Source of the DNA: an uncultured Eubacteriales bacterium
Lineage (GTDB): Bacteria > Bacillota > Clostridia > Oscillospirales > Oscillospiraceae
DNA length: 45,726 bases
Assembly (NCBI GenBank): GCA_902477055.1
Contig: CABSFY010000002.1
Span: forward strand, 1 to 45,726
Direction of reading: 5' to 3'
Position 1 is the first letter of the stretch; every line of letters starts with the position of its first letter. Below, in pieces: positions 39,011-45,726 of this stretch. A model generated the notes under the pieces. The model ran no database searches. It was not told the DNA's origin and saw only the letters and a list, made by a program, of their open reading frames with translations. A program made the position numbers and the translations under genes.

Positions 39011-40381
39011 ATGAAAAAGCTGCTTAAGGGCGGTACAGTTGTCAATGCGCATGGCAGACAGCGTGCGGATGTGCTGATTGACGGCGAGATCGTTGCAAAG
39101 CTTGCACCTGATCTGACCTGTGACGATGCGGAAGTGATCGATGTCAGCGGAAAGCTGCTGTTCCCCGGCTTTATTGACGCGCACACGCATTTTGACCTCG
39201 ATGTCTGTAACACCACAACGGCGGACGACTTTTACACCGGCGGCCGCTCGGCTCTGCGCGGCGGCACGACGATGGTCATCGACTTCGCCTGCCCGAATAA
39301 GGGCGAAACGCTGCAATACGGCCTCGACCTGTGGCACAGGAAGGCAGACGGCCGCACCGCCTGCGACTACGGCTTCCACATGACCATCGACGACTGGAAC
39401 GATGCGATCATCGCCGAGCTGCCCGCCATGTTCGAGCAGGGTGTCAGCTCGTTTAAGATGTACATGACCTATCCCGCTATGATGATCGGCGACGAGGCGA
39501 TGTTCAAGGCGCTGCAAAAGCTCAGGGAGCTGGGCGGCATCGCGGGCGTTCACTGCGAAAACGCGGGCGTGATCGACGCGCTGATCTCCGAGAGCAAGGC
39601 GGCAGGCGAGCTGTCGCCGGAGGCGCATCCGAAGTGCCGTCCTGCCATTCTCGAAGCCGAGGCCATTAGCCGACTGCTGAAAATGGCCGAGGTTGCGGAC
39701 ACGCCCGTCGTGATCGTCCATCTGTCCAGCGAGGCGGGTCTGCGCGAGATCGAGGCGGCGCGGGCGCGTGGCCGGAAGGTTTATGTCGAAACCTGCCCTC
39801 ACTATCTGCTGCTCGACGATTCCAAATACGCGCTGCCCGATTTCGAGGGCGCGAAGTACGTCTGCGCTCCGCCTCTGCGGAAGCCGTCGGATAATGCGGC
39901 GCTCTGGAAAGCGCTGGAGAACGGCGAAATTCAGACCGTTTCGACCGACCATTGCAGCTTTACGCTGAAGCAAAAGAATGCCGGGCGCGACGACTTTACG
40001 AAGATTCCCGGCGGTATGCCCGGCGTGGAAACGCGCGGCGTACTGATGTATACCTACGGCGTCGCCACCGGAAAGATCAGCGCCGAGCGGATGGTCGAGG
40101 TGCTGTCCGAGGCACCCGCGAAGCTCTACGGCGCATTCCCGCGCAAGGGCCATATCGCCGTCGGCGCGGACGCAGATATCGTTGTTTACGACCCGGAGGG
40201 GACCACGACAATCACCGCCGCCGACCAGGTGGCGAACGTGGACTACGCGCCCTACGAGGGAACGGAAATTGCCGGTCACATTGCGCAGGTCTGGCTGCGC
40301 GGCAAGCTGTCCGTCGAGGACGGCAAGGTGCTGGAGGAACGCGGCGGCCAATATATTCCGCGCGGCAAGTGCGCCCTGTAG
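39011..40381 (+). CDS. hydA: dihydropyrimidinase / hydantoinase
   Basis: 456 aa cyclic amidohydrolase that opens dihydropyrimidine or hydantoin rings. Metal ligands are seen in GFIDAHTHFDLDV (His-x-His), the carboxylated Lys in GVSSFKMYMTYP, further His in GVHCENAGV and VIVHLSSEAG, and Asp in TVSTDHCSF. C-terminal GADADIVVYDPEG is the family end. The SD is GAAGGAGTGTGTTCCC. No reductive pyrimidine-pathway partners (dihydropyrimidine dehydrogenase, beta-ureidopropionase) lie next to it, so the substrate is open. Confidence 0.92.
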   Translation: MKKLLKGGTVVNAHGRQRADVLIDGEIVAKLAPDLTCDDAEVIDVSGKLLFPGFIDAHTHFDLDVCNTTTADDFYTGGRSALRGGTTMVIDFACPNKGETLQYGLDLWHRKADGRTACDYGFHMTIDDWNDAIIAELPAMFEQGVSSFKMYMTYPAMMIGDEAMFKALQKLRELGGIAGVHCENAGVIDALISESKAAGELSPEAHPKCRPAILEAEAISRLLKMAEVADTPVVIVHLSSEAGLREIEAARARGRKVYVETCPHYLLLDDSKYALPDFEGAKYVCAPPLRKPSDNAALWKALENGEIQTVSTDHCSFTLKQKNAGRDDFTKIPGGMPGVETRGVLMYTYGVATGKISAERMVEVLSEAPAKLYGAFPRKGHIAVGADADIVVYDPEGTTTITAADQVANVDYAPYEGTEIAGHIAQVWLRGKLSVEDGKVLEERGGQYIPRGKCAL

Positions 40382-40395
40382 AATCTGCAAAATCA

Positions 40396-40421
40396 GCGCC
40401 CCGGCGGCAAAACCGGGGCGC
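40396..40421 (+). terminator. GC-rich stem-loop between hydA and the first SpoU gene
   Basis: GCGCCCCGG (40396-40404) pairs exactly with CCGGGGCGC (40413-40421). No T-run follows, so partial read-through is likely. Confidence 0.6.
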
Positions 40422-40439
40422 TTACAAAACGGATAAACA

Positions 40440-41291
40440 ATGAGAACGATCAAAGAAATTTCGGATTTCCTCGCGCCGGAGCTGGACGTTTACGCGCGGC
40501 TGACGGAGAACCAGCTCGTCAACCGCGCCGAGCCGGAAAAGGGCCTGTTCATCGCCGAAAGCCCGAATGTGATCGGACGGGCACTCGATAGCGGGTGTGT
40601 GCCGGTGTCATTTCTGATGGAAACACGCTATGTGGACGGGCAGGGCAAGACGCTTTTGGATCGCTGCCAGGACATCCCGGTCTACACCGCTGAGTTGCAC
40701 GTTCTGGAGCAGCTCACGGGCTACCATCTGACGCGCGGGATGCTCTGCGCGATGTACCGCCCGAAGCGGCCGTCGCCGGAGGAGCTGCTGTCCAATGTGC
40801 GGCGCGTTGCGGTGCTGGAAAATGTGATGAACCCGACGAACGTTGGTGCCATCTTCCGTTCGGCGGCGGCGCTCGGCATGGATGCCGTGCTGCTGACGAG
40901 CGGATGCAGCGACCCGCTTTACCGCCGCGCCGTTCGCGTCAGCATGGGGACGGTGTTCCAGATCCCATGGTGCTACGTAGACGACGATTGGCAGACGTGC
41001 CTGCGGGCTGCGGGCTTCCAGACCGCCGCGATGGCGCTTTGCGACGATTCGCTGCCGCTGTACGCCCAGGCGCTTTCCCGCGCGGATCGGCTGGCCATCG
41101 TCCTCGGCACGGAGGGCGACGGCCTGGCGCAGCGGACGATCGCCGACTGCGATTTTACCGTGCGCATCCCGATGCTGCACGGCGTGGACTCGCTGAACGT
41201 TGCGGCGGCCAGCGCCGTAGCGTTCTGGCAGCTCGGCCTAATGTCCGCGATTCAGAATAACGGGGAGGGAAGCGGGAACCATGATCTATGA
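40440..41291 (+). CDS. TrmH/SpoU-family RNA methyltransferase (copy 1)
   Basis: 283 aa. An N-terminal substrate-binding domain (about 1-115, NQLVNRAEPEKGLFIAESPN) is followed by the knotted SPOUT domain. Motif 1 is NPTNVGAIFRSAAALGMDAV, motif 2 VLGTEGDGLAQRTI, motif 3 IPMLHGVDSLNVAAASAVAF, the signature of 2'-O-ribose methylation. The target (rRNA or tRNA) is unknown. The next gene is a full-length paralogue and overlaps it by 11 bases. The SD is weak (CGGATAAACA). Confidence 0.9.
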   Translation: MRTIKEISDFLAPELDVYARLTENQLVNRAEPEKGLFIAESPNVIGRALDSGCVPVSFLMETRYVDGQGKTLLDRCQDIPVYTAELHVLEQLTGYHLTRGMLCAMYRPKRPSPEELLSNVRRVAVLENVMNPTNVGAIFRSAAALGMDAVLLTSGCSDPLYRRAVRVSMGTVFQIPWCYVDDDWQTCLRAAGFQTAAMALCDDSLPLYAQALSRADRLAIVLGTEGDGLAQRTIADCDFTVRIPMLHGVDSLNVAAASAVAFWQLGLMSAIQNNGEGSGNHDL

Positions 41292-42087
41292 GGTAACGGC
41301 GCTCGACGCGCCGGAGCTGGCACTCTTTTCCCGCCTGACCGAGGCGCAGCTTCGCAACCGGCTGGAGCCGGAAAAGGGGATTTTTATCGCCGAAAGTCCG
41401 AAGGTGATCGGAACGGCGCTGGATAACGGCTGCGAGCCGGTGGCTTTTTTGATGGAGCGGCGGCATATCACGGGCGACGCCGCACCGTTGCTTGCCCGCT
41501 GCGCCGACGTGCCGGTCTATACGGGCGACGGCGCGCTGCTGGAAACGCTGACGGGCTTCCGCCTGAGCCGGGGCGTGCTGTGCGCCATGCGGCGAAAGCC
41601 GCTGCCGCCGTTGGAAACTGTGCTGGACGGCGCGAGCCGTGTCGCCGTCTTGGAGGGCGTGGTCGATGCGACGAATATCGGCGCGATCTTTCGCTCAGCG
41701 GCGGCGCTGGGCGTGGATGCGGTTCTCGTCAGCCCGACGTGCTGCGACCCGCTCAACCGGCGTGCCGTCCGCGTCAGCATGGGAACGGTCTTTCAGGTTC
41801 CGTGGACGCAGCTCAGCACGGACGAAAACGGCCTTGCGCTGCTGAAGCGTTACGGCTTTGCAACGGCGGCGATGGCGCTGAGCGACCGGTCCATCTCACT
41901 GGACGATCCACAGTTGGCCGAGCAGGAGCGGCTGGCCATCCTCCTCGGCGCGGAGGGCGACGGGCTGAGGCAGACGACCATCGACGGCTGCGATTTTACC
42001 GTTCGCATTCCGATGTACCATAATGTAGATTCCCTCAACGTCGCGGCGGCCAGCGCCGTGGCCTTCTGGGAGCTGCGAAAACAATAA
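41281..42087 (+). CDS. TrmH/SpoU-family RNA methyltransferase (copy 2)
   Basis: 268 aa, aligned with copy 1 from end to end: RLEPEKGIFIAESPKVIGTA, VDATNIGAIFRSAAALGVDA, LLGAEGDGLRQTTIDGCDFT and IPMYHNVDSLNVAAASAVAF. The shared blocks far exceed normal family similarity, so this is a tandem duplication whose copies have diverged mainly between motifs. The SD GGGGAGGGAAGCGGGAACC lies in the end of copy 1. Both copies keep all three SPOUT motifs and should be active. Confidence 0.9.
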   Translation: MIYEVTALDAPELALFSRLTEAQLRNRLEPEKGIFIAESPKVIGTALDNGCEPVAFLMERRHITGDAAPLLARCADVPVYTGDGALLETLTGFRLSRGVLCAMRRKPLPPLETVLDGASRVAVLEGVVDATNIGAIFRSAAALGVDAVLVSPTCCDPLNRRAVRVSMGTVFQVPWTQLSTDENGLALLKRYGFATAAMALSDRSISLDDPQLAEQERLAILLGAEGDGLRQTTIDGCDFTVRIPMYHNVDSLNVAAASAVAFWELRKQ

Positions 42088-42103
42088 AAATGGAGGTAGA
42101 AGG

Positions 42104-42739
42104 ATGAAATATTATGATGCATACGGCGGCATCGGCACGATCGCGGTACTGATTTATCTGCTGATGTTCGCGCTGCTGGTCGTTGAATACGTGTTTACGG
42201 GCCTTTCGCTCTATCAGATCGGCAAGCGGCGCGGTCTGCGGAATTACGGCCTTGCTTGGGTGCCGCTGGGAGATGCCTGGATGATTACCGCAATCGGCGA
42301 TCAATACGAGGGCATCCGTACCGGCCGGAAGCAGTCGCTCCGCTGGTGGACGCTCGGCCTGCTCGCAGGTACACTGGCGCTTTCGGTCGTGACGATGGTC
42401 GCTGCGGGATTTTTCGTTGTGGATTCGTTTACGTATCGCGACGAGTTGTCCCCGGAGCAGATTATGCGCATCGGTGGCAGCGGCTTTGCGATGGTTTTTT
42501 CCATGCTCCTGATGATACCGGCAGCGATCGCCGGTTCGGTGTTGACCTATATCAGCCTGTACCGGCTGTATCGCTCGACGAGGCCGGAGTATGCCGTCGT
42601 GTATTTGGTGCTTTCCATCGTCATTCCCGTGACGATGCCGTTCTTCCTGTTTGCCTGCCGGAAGTATGACGCGCCGATTGAAATGGTGATGCGCCCCGCC
42701 CCGCCGCAGCATCTGCCGCCGCAGGGACCGGAACAATAA
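42104..42739 (+). CDS. hypothetical membrane protein
   Basis: 211 aa with about four predicted spans (near 13-36, 80-105, 125-150, 163-185). A cytoplasmic-looking loop holds YQIGKRRGLRNYGLAWVPLG DAW, a motif I recall from uncharacterised clostridial membrane proteins. The C-terminus is Pro-rich (PAPPQHLPPQGPEQ). I cannot assign a function. SD GGAGGTAGAAGG; it lies 16 bases after the SpoU pair and ends at a bidirectional terminator. Confidence 0.7.
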   Translation: MKYYDAYGGIGTIAVLIYLLMFALLVVEYVFTGLSLYQIGKRRGLRNYGLAWVPLGDAWMITAIGDQYEGIRTGRKQSLRWWTLGLLAGTLALSVVTMVAAGFFVVDSFTYRDELSPEQIMRIGGSGFAMVFSMLLMIPAAIAGSVLTYISLYRLYRSTRPEYAVVYLVLSIVIPVTMPFFLFACRKYDAPIEMVMRPAPPQHLPPQGPEQ

Positions 42740-42753
42740 ATGAATAAAAAATG

Positions 42754-42793
42754 ACCGCAGCATCCGGTTTAGGATGCTGCGGTAAGCTTTTTT
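42754..42793. terminator. bidirectional terminator
   Basis: ACCGCAGCATCC (42754-42765) pairs exactly with GGATGCTGCGGT (42772-42783); six T follow on the plus strand (42788-42793) and an A-run (42746-42751) gives T on the minus strand. Confidence 0.92.
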
Positions 42794-42797
42794 GCGA

Positions 42798-44510
42798 TCA
42801 TTCCTCGGCATTCGTTGGGTCGTAGTTGACAATCACGCCCATGTCGGTCAGAACCTTGACCTCCTTGACCTTCGTGCCGAAGGCGTTGACCTGCACCAGC
42901 AGATAGCACGGCGACAGACACGCGATGTCCTCGATCTTTTCGTTATAATCGACATCTACATACGTCAGCTCCGGCAGGCCGATCAGCGACGCGACGCTTT
43001 CGAGCTGGTTGTACGAGGCGTAGATCTGCTGGAGATGGAAGGTCACGTCGAGCTTCGGCAGCGCGGCGACCTGATTGTGGCTGATGTCGAGATAGGCCAG
43101 ATTCGGCATGGAGGCGATGACATCGACGTTCGTGAGCTGATTGTTTGCCAGCTCCAGCCGCGTGAGCTGGTTGCAGACCGCCATGGCGGAAATATCGGAA
43201 ATATTATTATGCGAAGCAGTGAACTCCTGTAGCTGCTTCATTTCGGCAAGGACCGACACGCCGGAAAGGGCGTTGTTGTCCATGCGCAGGGAGGTCAGAT
43301 TGTAGGAATCTGTCAGCGGCGAGAGGTCGGAAACGTTATTGCCGCGCAGATTCAGCGAAGTGAGCGAGCGCATTCCGTCCAGCGCGGTCAGCACGGTAAC
43401 GGCGTTATTTTCCAGATTCAGGTCCGTCAGCGTCTTAAAGCCGGACAGCACGGTGATGTCGGAAATGCTGTTGTTAGAAAGGTCCAACACCTCCGGCGCT
43501 GTAATGCCGCCGAGGCTCTGGATATTGGACAAGCCGCAGCCGGCCAGCTTGAGGACCTTCAGATTTTCCAGACCGCCGATCAGCTCCAGCGTGTCAGCCG
43601 AGAGAATACAGCCGGAAAGGTCCAGCTCCGTCAGCGCTGTGGTGTATTGCAGGAAGGAATAATCCTCGGCGGCGCTGTCGTTGATGATCAGCGTTTGCAG
43701 ATTTGTAAAGTAGCGCAGATCGGAATAATCCGTGACCTCGGTGGGGACGGTCAGCTCGGTGATCTCCCAGAGGTTTTCCGTGGTGACGGTCTCCGTGCGG
43801 GGAATGTAGAGCGTTTCACGGACGTAGGCCTCCAGCTCCGGGCTGACGAAGGTCACATCCTCGACGACGCCGACGATCAGATAATCGCCCTCGACCAGCG
43901 GACTGACGAGGCCGTTATTGCCGACGACGAGCGCCTGCACGTGCGTCTGTCCGGCGGAAAGCTCGACCGGCGCTTCACAAACATTCGACAGGCTGGGATA
44001 TTCGTCCGTCAGCGAGTAGCAGACCCGGCCCTCGCCGCTTTCCAGCGTCAGAGAAACGTACTCGTCATATTCGCCCGGCTCCGGCGAAAGCACGGGAGCG
44101 GCCGGACGCATGGCGGCCAGCTCGGCCTGCACGGATGCGTCGGTGATGGAATCGGACATTTTCTGCGCGTCCATCAGCTTATCCTGCGCGATGTAAACGG
44201 AGGAGAGCTTCATATAAAGCGCGGCGGACGGCGCGGCCTTGATGGCGTTGACGAGCGAACGCTCGGCCTGCGTATAGTTGCGGTCGTCGGCAATGCAGGC
44301 ATCAGCCAGCGAGAGGACGTATTCCGGGTTGCCGGGGTCCATCTCCGAGGCGTGGGTATAATAGAAGATCGCGCGGGAATACTTGCCCTTTTCCATCGCG
44401 CGGCTGCCAAGGGCGGCGAGATTTCCGGGTGTCCAGAGGAAGTAGTACAGCCCGAACAGCAGCGCCCCGACCAGAACGAGGACGAGCAGGGTAATCAATG
44501 CTTTTTTCAT
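42798..44510 (-). CDS. membrane-anchored TPR / leucine-rich-repeat surface protein
   Basis: 570 aa. An N-terminal anchor or signal (about 5-27, LITLLVLVLVGALLFGLYYF) precedes TPR-like helices (about 35-130, KYSRAIFYYTHASEMDPGNP). Next is a beta domain of the chitobiase C-terminal type (VLSPEPGEYDEYVSLTLESG with VCYSLTDEYPSLSN), then about a dozen internalin-type repeats of ~22 residues (LEVLDLSNN-x-ISDI style, as in EVLDLSNNSISDITVLSGFK). No sortase motif is present, so it stays membrane-bound. It probably recognises an extracellular protein or glycan; the ligand is unknown. Confidence 0.85.
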   Translation of the reverse strand: MKKALITLLVLVLVGALLFGLYYFLWTPGNLAALGSRAMEKGKYSRAIFYYTHASEMDPGNPEYVLSLADACIADDRNYTQAERSLVNAIKAAPSAALYMKLSSVYIAQDKLMDAQKMSDSITDASVQAELAAMRPAAPVLSPEPGEYDEYVSLTLESGEGRVCYSLTDEYPSLSNVCEAPVELSAGQTHVQALVVGNNGLVSPLVEGDYLIVGVVEDVTFVSPELEAYVRETLYIPRTETVTTENLWEITELTVPTEVTDYSDLRYFTNLQTLIINDSAAEDYSFLQYTTALTELDLSGCILSADTLELIGGLENLKVLKLAGCGLSNIQSLGGITAPEVLDLSNNSISDITVLSGFKTLTDLNLENNAVTVLTALDGMRSLTSLNLRGNNVSDLSPLTDSYNLTSLRMDNNALSGVSVLAEMKQLQEFTASHNNISDISAMAVCNQLTRLELANNQLTNVDVIASMPNLAYLDISHNQVAALPKLDVTFHLQQIYASYNQLESVASLIGLPELTYVDVDYNEKIEDIACLSPCYLLVQVNAFGTKVKEVKVLTDMGVIVNYDPTNAEE

Positions 44511-44695
44511 GTGTATGGCTCCTATCTAAATATGCAGCGCCCGCTGCGGGTGGCTGCGGCAGAATCTAAAAATACAATTTATTATACCGCAGACGGGATT
44601 TGAAGTCAATGGAAAACCGCGAAAAACGTCGGACAGACGCGGGAAAAGCATGGAAAAACGGCATCCGGCCAGAAAACCGAACGCCGTTTATCAAC

Positions 44696-45520
44696 TTAAA
44701 ATTCCATCAGCTCCGGCTCGACGGCGGCAAATTCCTTCCCGGCGCGGAGAATCGTGAGGGCATACAGCACGGTGGACAGAAGCGAGATCAGCGTGATGAT
44801 AACGGCCATAACAAAGTCCAACGTACCCGTGCTGGCGTAGGCGGTCAGCTTGAAATACGCAGGATTTACGAATTGCAGCACCGTCAGCAGCAGAGCGGCA
44901 AGCGTCGGGATGAGCTGAAGCGCCATGATGAAAGCGGTCGCCTTATAGGATACGTGGCGCGAGGCCGAGCCCCACATGGCGATATCGCGCTGAACGCCGA
45001 GCATCCGAACGAGCGCCCCGTAGAAAACGAGCTGCATCGCGAGGACAATGATCTGCAAAATGTTGATCTCAAGGGCTGAAAACAGGATCAGCGAGAAAAA
45101 CAGGTTAATCGACATCGCCACGACCAGAAGGATGCAGCACGTGCGAAGAACGGTGAAGGGCTTGCGGCCGATCAGCCTTCCGTGCCGCGCGCGGGAGATC
45201 AGCAGCCACTGCGGCAGGAATTCCAGCACGATGCTACCAAGCATAAGCAACACGATGACCGCGAGGACGGCAAAGAAAATAGCGTGGTCCGCCGCTGCGG
45301 CAGTCCTGCCGTAGGAATCGCTGAGCATCGCCGCGTAGTAGGAAAAATTGGACTGATAACTGAAAATGAGGCTGACGACAGAAAGAAGGTTGCTCAGCAG
45401 GGCGACCAGAAAGGCCGCCAGCATTAGCCGCGAGGCCAGCACGCGGCAAAGCGCCTTGTAGCGCGGCATATCGGGCAGCGACTCGGCCATCCGGTGCTCG
45501 GAAACGGAATAATCAGACAT
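44696..45520 (-). CDS. hypothetical polytopic membrane protein
   Basis: 274 aa from the ATG at 45520 (AAAGGACCGTTCGTT upstream). About six predicted spans: near 28-50, 80-103, 124-150, 155-172, 205-228 and 238-262. It has a cytoplasmic N-terminus and a basic loop RARHGRLIGRKPFTVLRT. It resembles no family I can name. In-frame ATGs further upstream are excluded because the promoter places the transcript start near 45553. It lies 185 bases before the LRR gene on the same strand; that gap shows no clear signal. Confidence 0.65.
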   Translation of the reverse strand: MSDYSVSEHRMAESLPDMPRYKALCRVLASRLMLAAFLVALLSNLLSVVSLIFSYQSNFSYYAAMLSDSYGRTAAAADHAIFFAVLAVIVLLMLGSIVLEFLPQWLLISRARHGRLIGRKPFTVLRTCCILLVVAMSINLFFSLILFSALEINILQIIVLAMQLVFYGALVRMLGVQRDIAMWGSASRHVSYKATAFIMALQLIPTLAALLLTVLQFVNPAYFKLTAYASTGTLDFVMAVIITLISLLSTVLYALTILRAGKEFAAVEPELMEF

Positions 45521-45560
45521 AACGAACGGTCCTTTCGTTGCAGAATTCATAAACGACAAT

Positions 45561-45589
45561 ATTTTATCATGCAATTTTACTGCTGTCAA
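45561..45589 (-). promoter_or_regulatory. sigma-A promoter of the hypothetical membrane protein gene
   Basis: The minus strand reads TTGACA (45584-45589), 17 bases, TAAAAT (45561-45566). Confidence 0.85.
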
Positions 45590-45651
45590 CCGGAACAAAG
45601 ATCAGACTGTCAAAAAACAGCCCAGTGAAAGGTTTCGGAGGGAGGAAAAGT

Positions 45652-45726
45652 GTGAAAGGGAACCGTCAGGGTTCCCGTTCACGTTCAATAACCCCGCCGC
45701 AGCGGGCAAAATTGCAAAATAATCTT
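45652..45726 (+). CDS. possible start of an unidentified gene cut by the right edge
   Basis: A GTG behind a very strong SD (GGAGGGAGG at 45637-45645) opens a frame that stays open to the window end (25 codons: KGNRQGSRSRSITPPQRAKL and on). It is basic and not recognised. A hairpin (GGGAACC/GGTTCCC, 45658-45676) covers the first codons, so it may instead be a terminator-like structure of a minus-strand gene to the right. Confidence 0.35.
   Translation, partial: MKGNRQGSRSRSITPPQRAKLQNNL

Noticed and set aside
38603..40453. 616-codon open frame on the minus strand opposite hydA
   Set aside because: Same shadow effect in GC-rich DNA; hydA and the U32 gene on the plus strand have clear motifs and SD sites.
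1..45726. CRISPR array, rRNA genes or insertion sequences
   Set aside because: No regularly spaced repeats, rRNA stretches or transposase frames were found by eye.

Overview
This window looks like chromosomal DNA of an anaerobic, GC-rich member of the Clostridia (Firmicutes), most like the Oscillospiraceae. That placement is an inference. It rests on the gene content: a six-gene Rnf complex, an L-box-controlled NhaC transporter, a tandem glycine riboswitch before glyA, a split transketolase, ECF sigma/membrane anti-sigma pairs, SLH proteins, and an mltG-U32 peptidase pairing. Strong Shine-Dalgarno sites and consensus sigma-A promoters fit as well.

Layout. 0-2.9 kb: 3' end of a malic enzyme gene, the two transketolase half-genes and a VOC protein. 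2.9-4.9 kb: lysine riboswitch and NhaC-type transporter. 4.9-8.1 kb: uppP and ung (minus), nth (plus), a HAD phosphatase (minus). 8.1-10.5 kb: an ECF sigma factor and its membrane partner, preceded by an orphan terminator. 10.5-15.4 kb: rnfCDGEAB (minus). 15.5-17.2 kb: glycine riboswitch and glyA. 17.2-22.3 kb: a TRIC-type channel, murA, a Crp/Fnr regulator, a DMT transporter and an rRNA cytosine methyltransferase. 22.4-22.7 kb: tRNA-Thr and tRNA-Tyr behind a perfect consensus promoter.

From the tRNAs to about 33.2 kb the window is accessory. It starts with tandem hairpin/T-run structures. A second sigma/anti-sigma pair follows (DUF4367-like partner), then two small secreted proteins (one Cys/His-rich), a MacB/FtsX-type ABC transporter with two permeases and one ATPase, a 44-codon ORF with a strong ribosome site, and an SLH protein. 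Next comes AT-richer, scarred DNA: an XRE regulator whose partner gene is reduced to a few codons, a chimeric pseudogene, a cluster of three hairpins, and two tandem cassettes that look like polymorphic-toxin tips each followed by a small immunity-like protein.

From 33.2 kb housekeeping content resumes: a Cys-rich conserved Clostridia protein (minus), then a tight operon of tagA-like glycosyltransferase, tmk, DJ-1/PfpI, mltG and U32 peptidase. After it come a dihydropyrimidinase, two tandem duplicated SpoU-type RNA methyltransferases, a small membrane protein, a TPR/LRR surface protein (minus), another membrane protein (minus) and the likely start of a plus-strand gene cut by the right edge.

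The best candidates for undescribed biology are the sigma/secreted-protein/ABC/SLH module (23.0-30.9 kb) and the tandem toxin-immunity-like cassettes (32.0-33.2 kb). All family assignments come from reading translated motifs; no database search was run.
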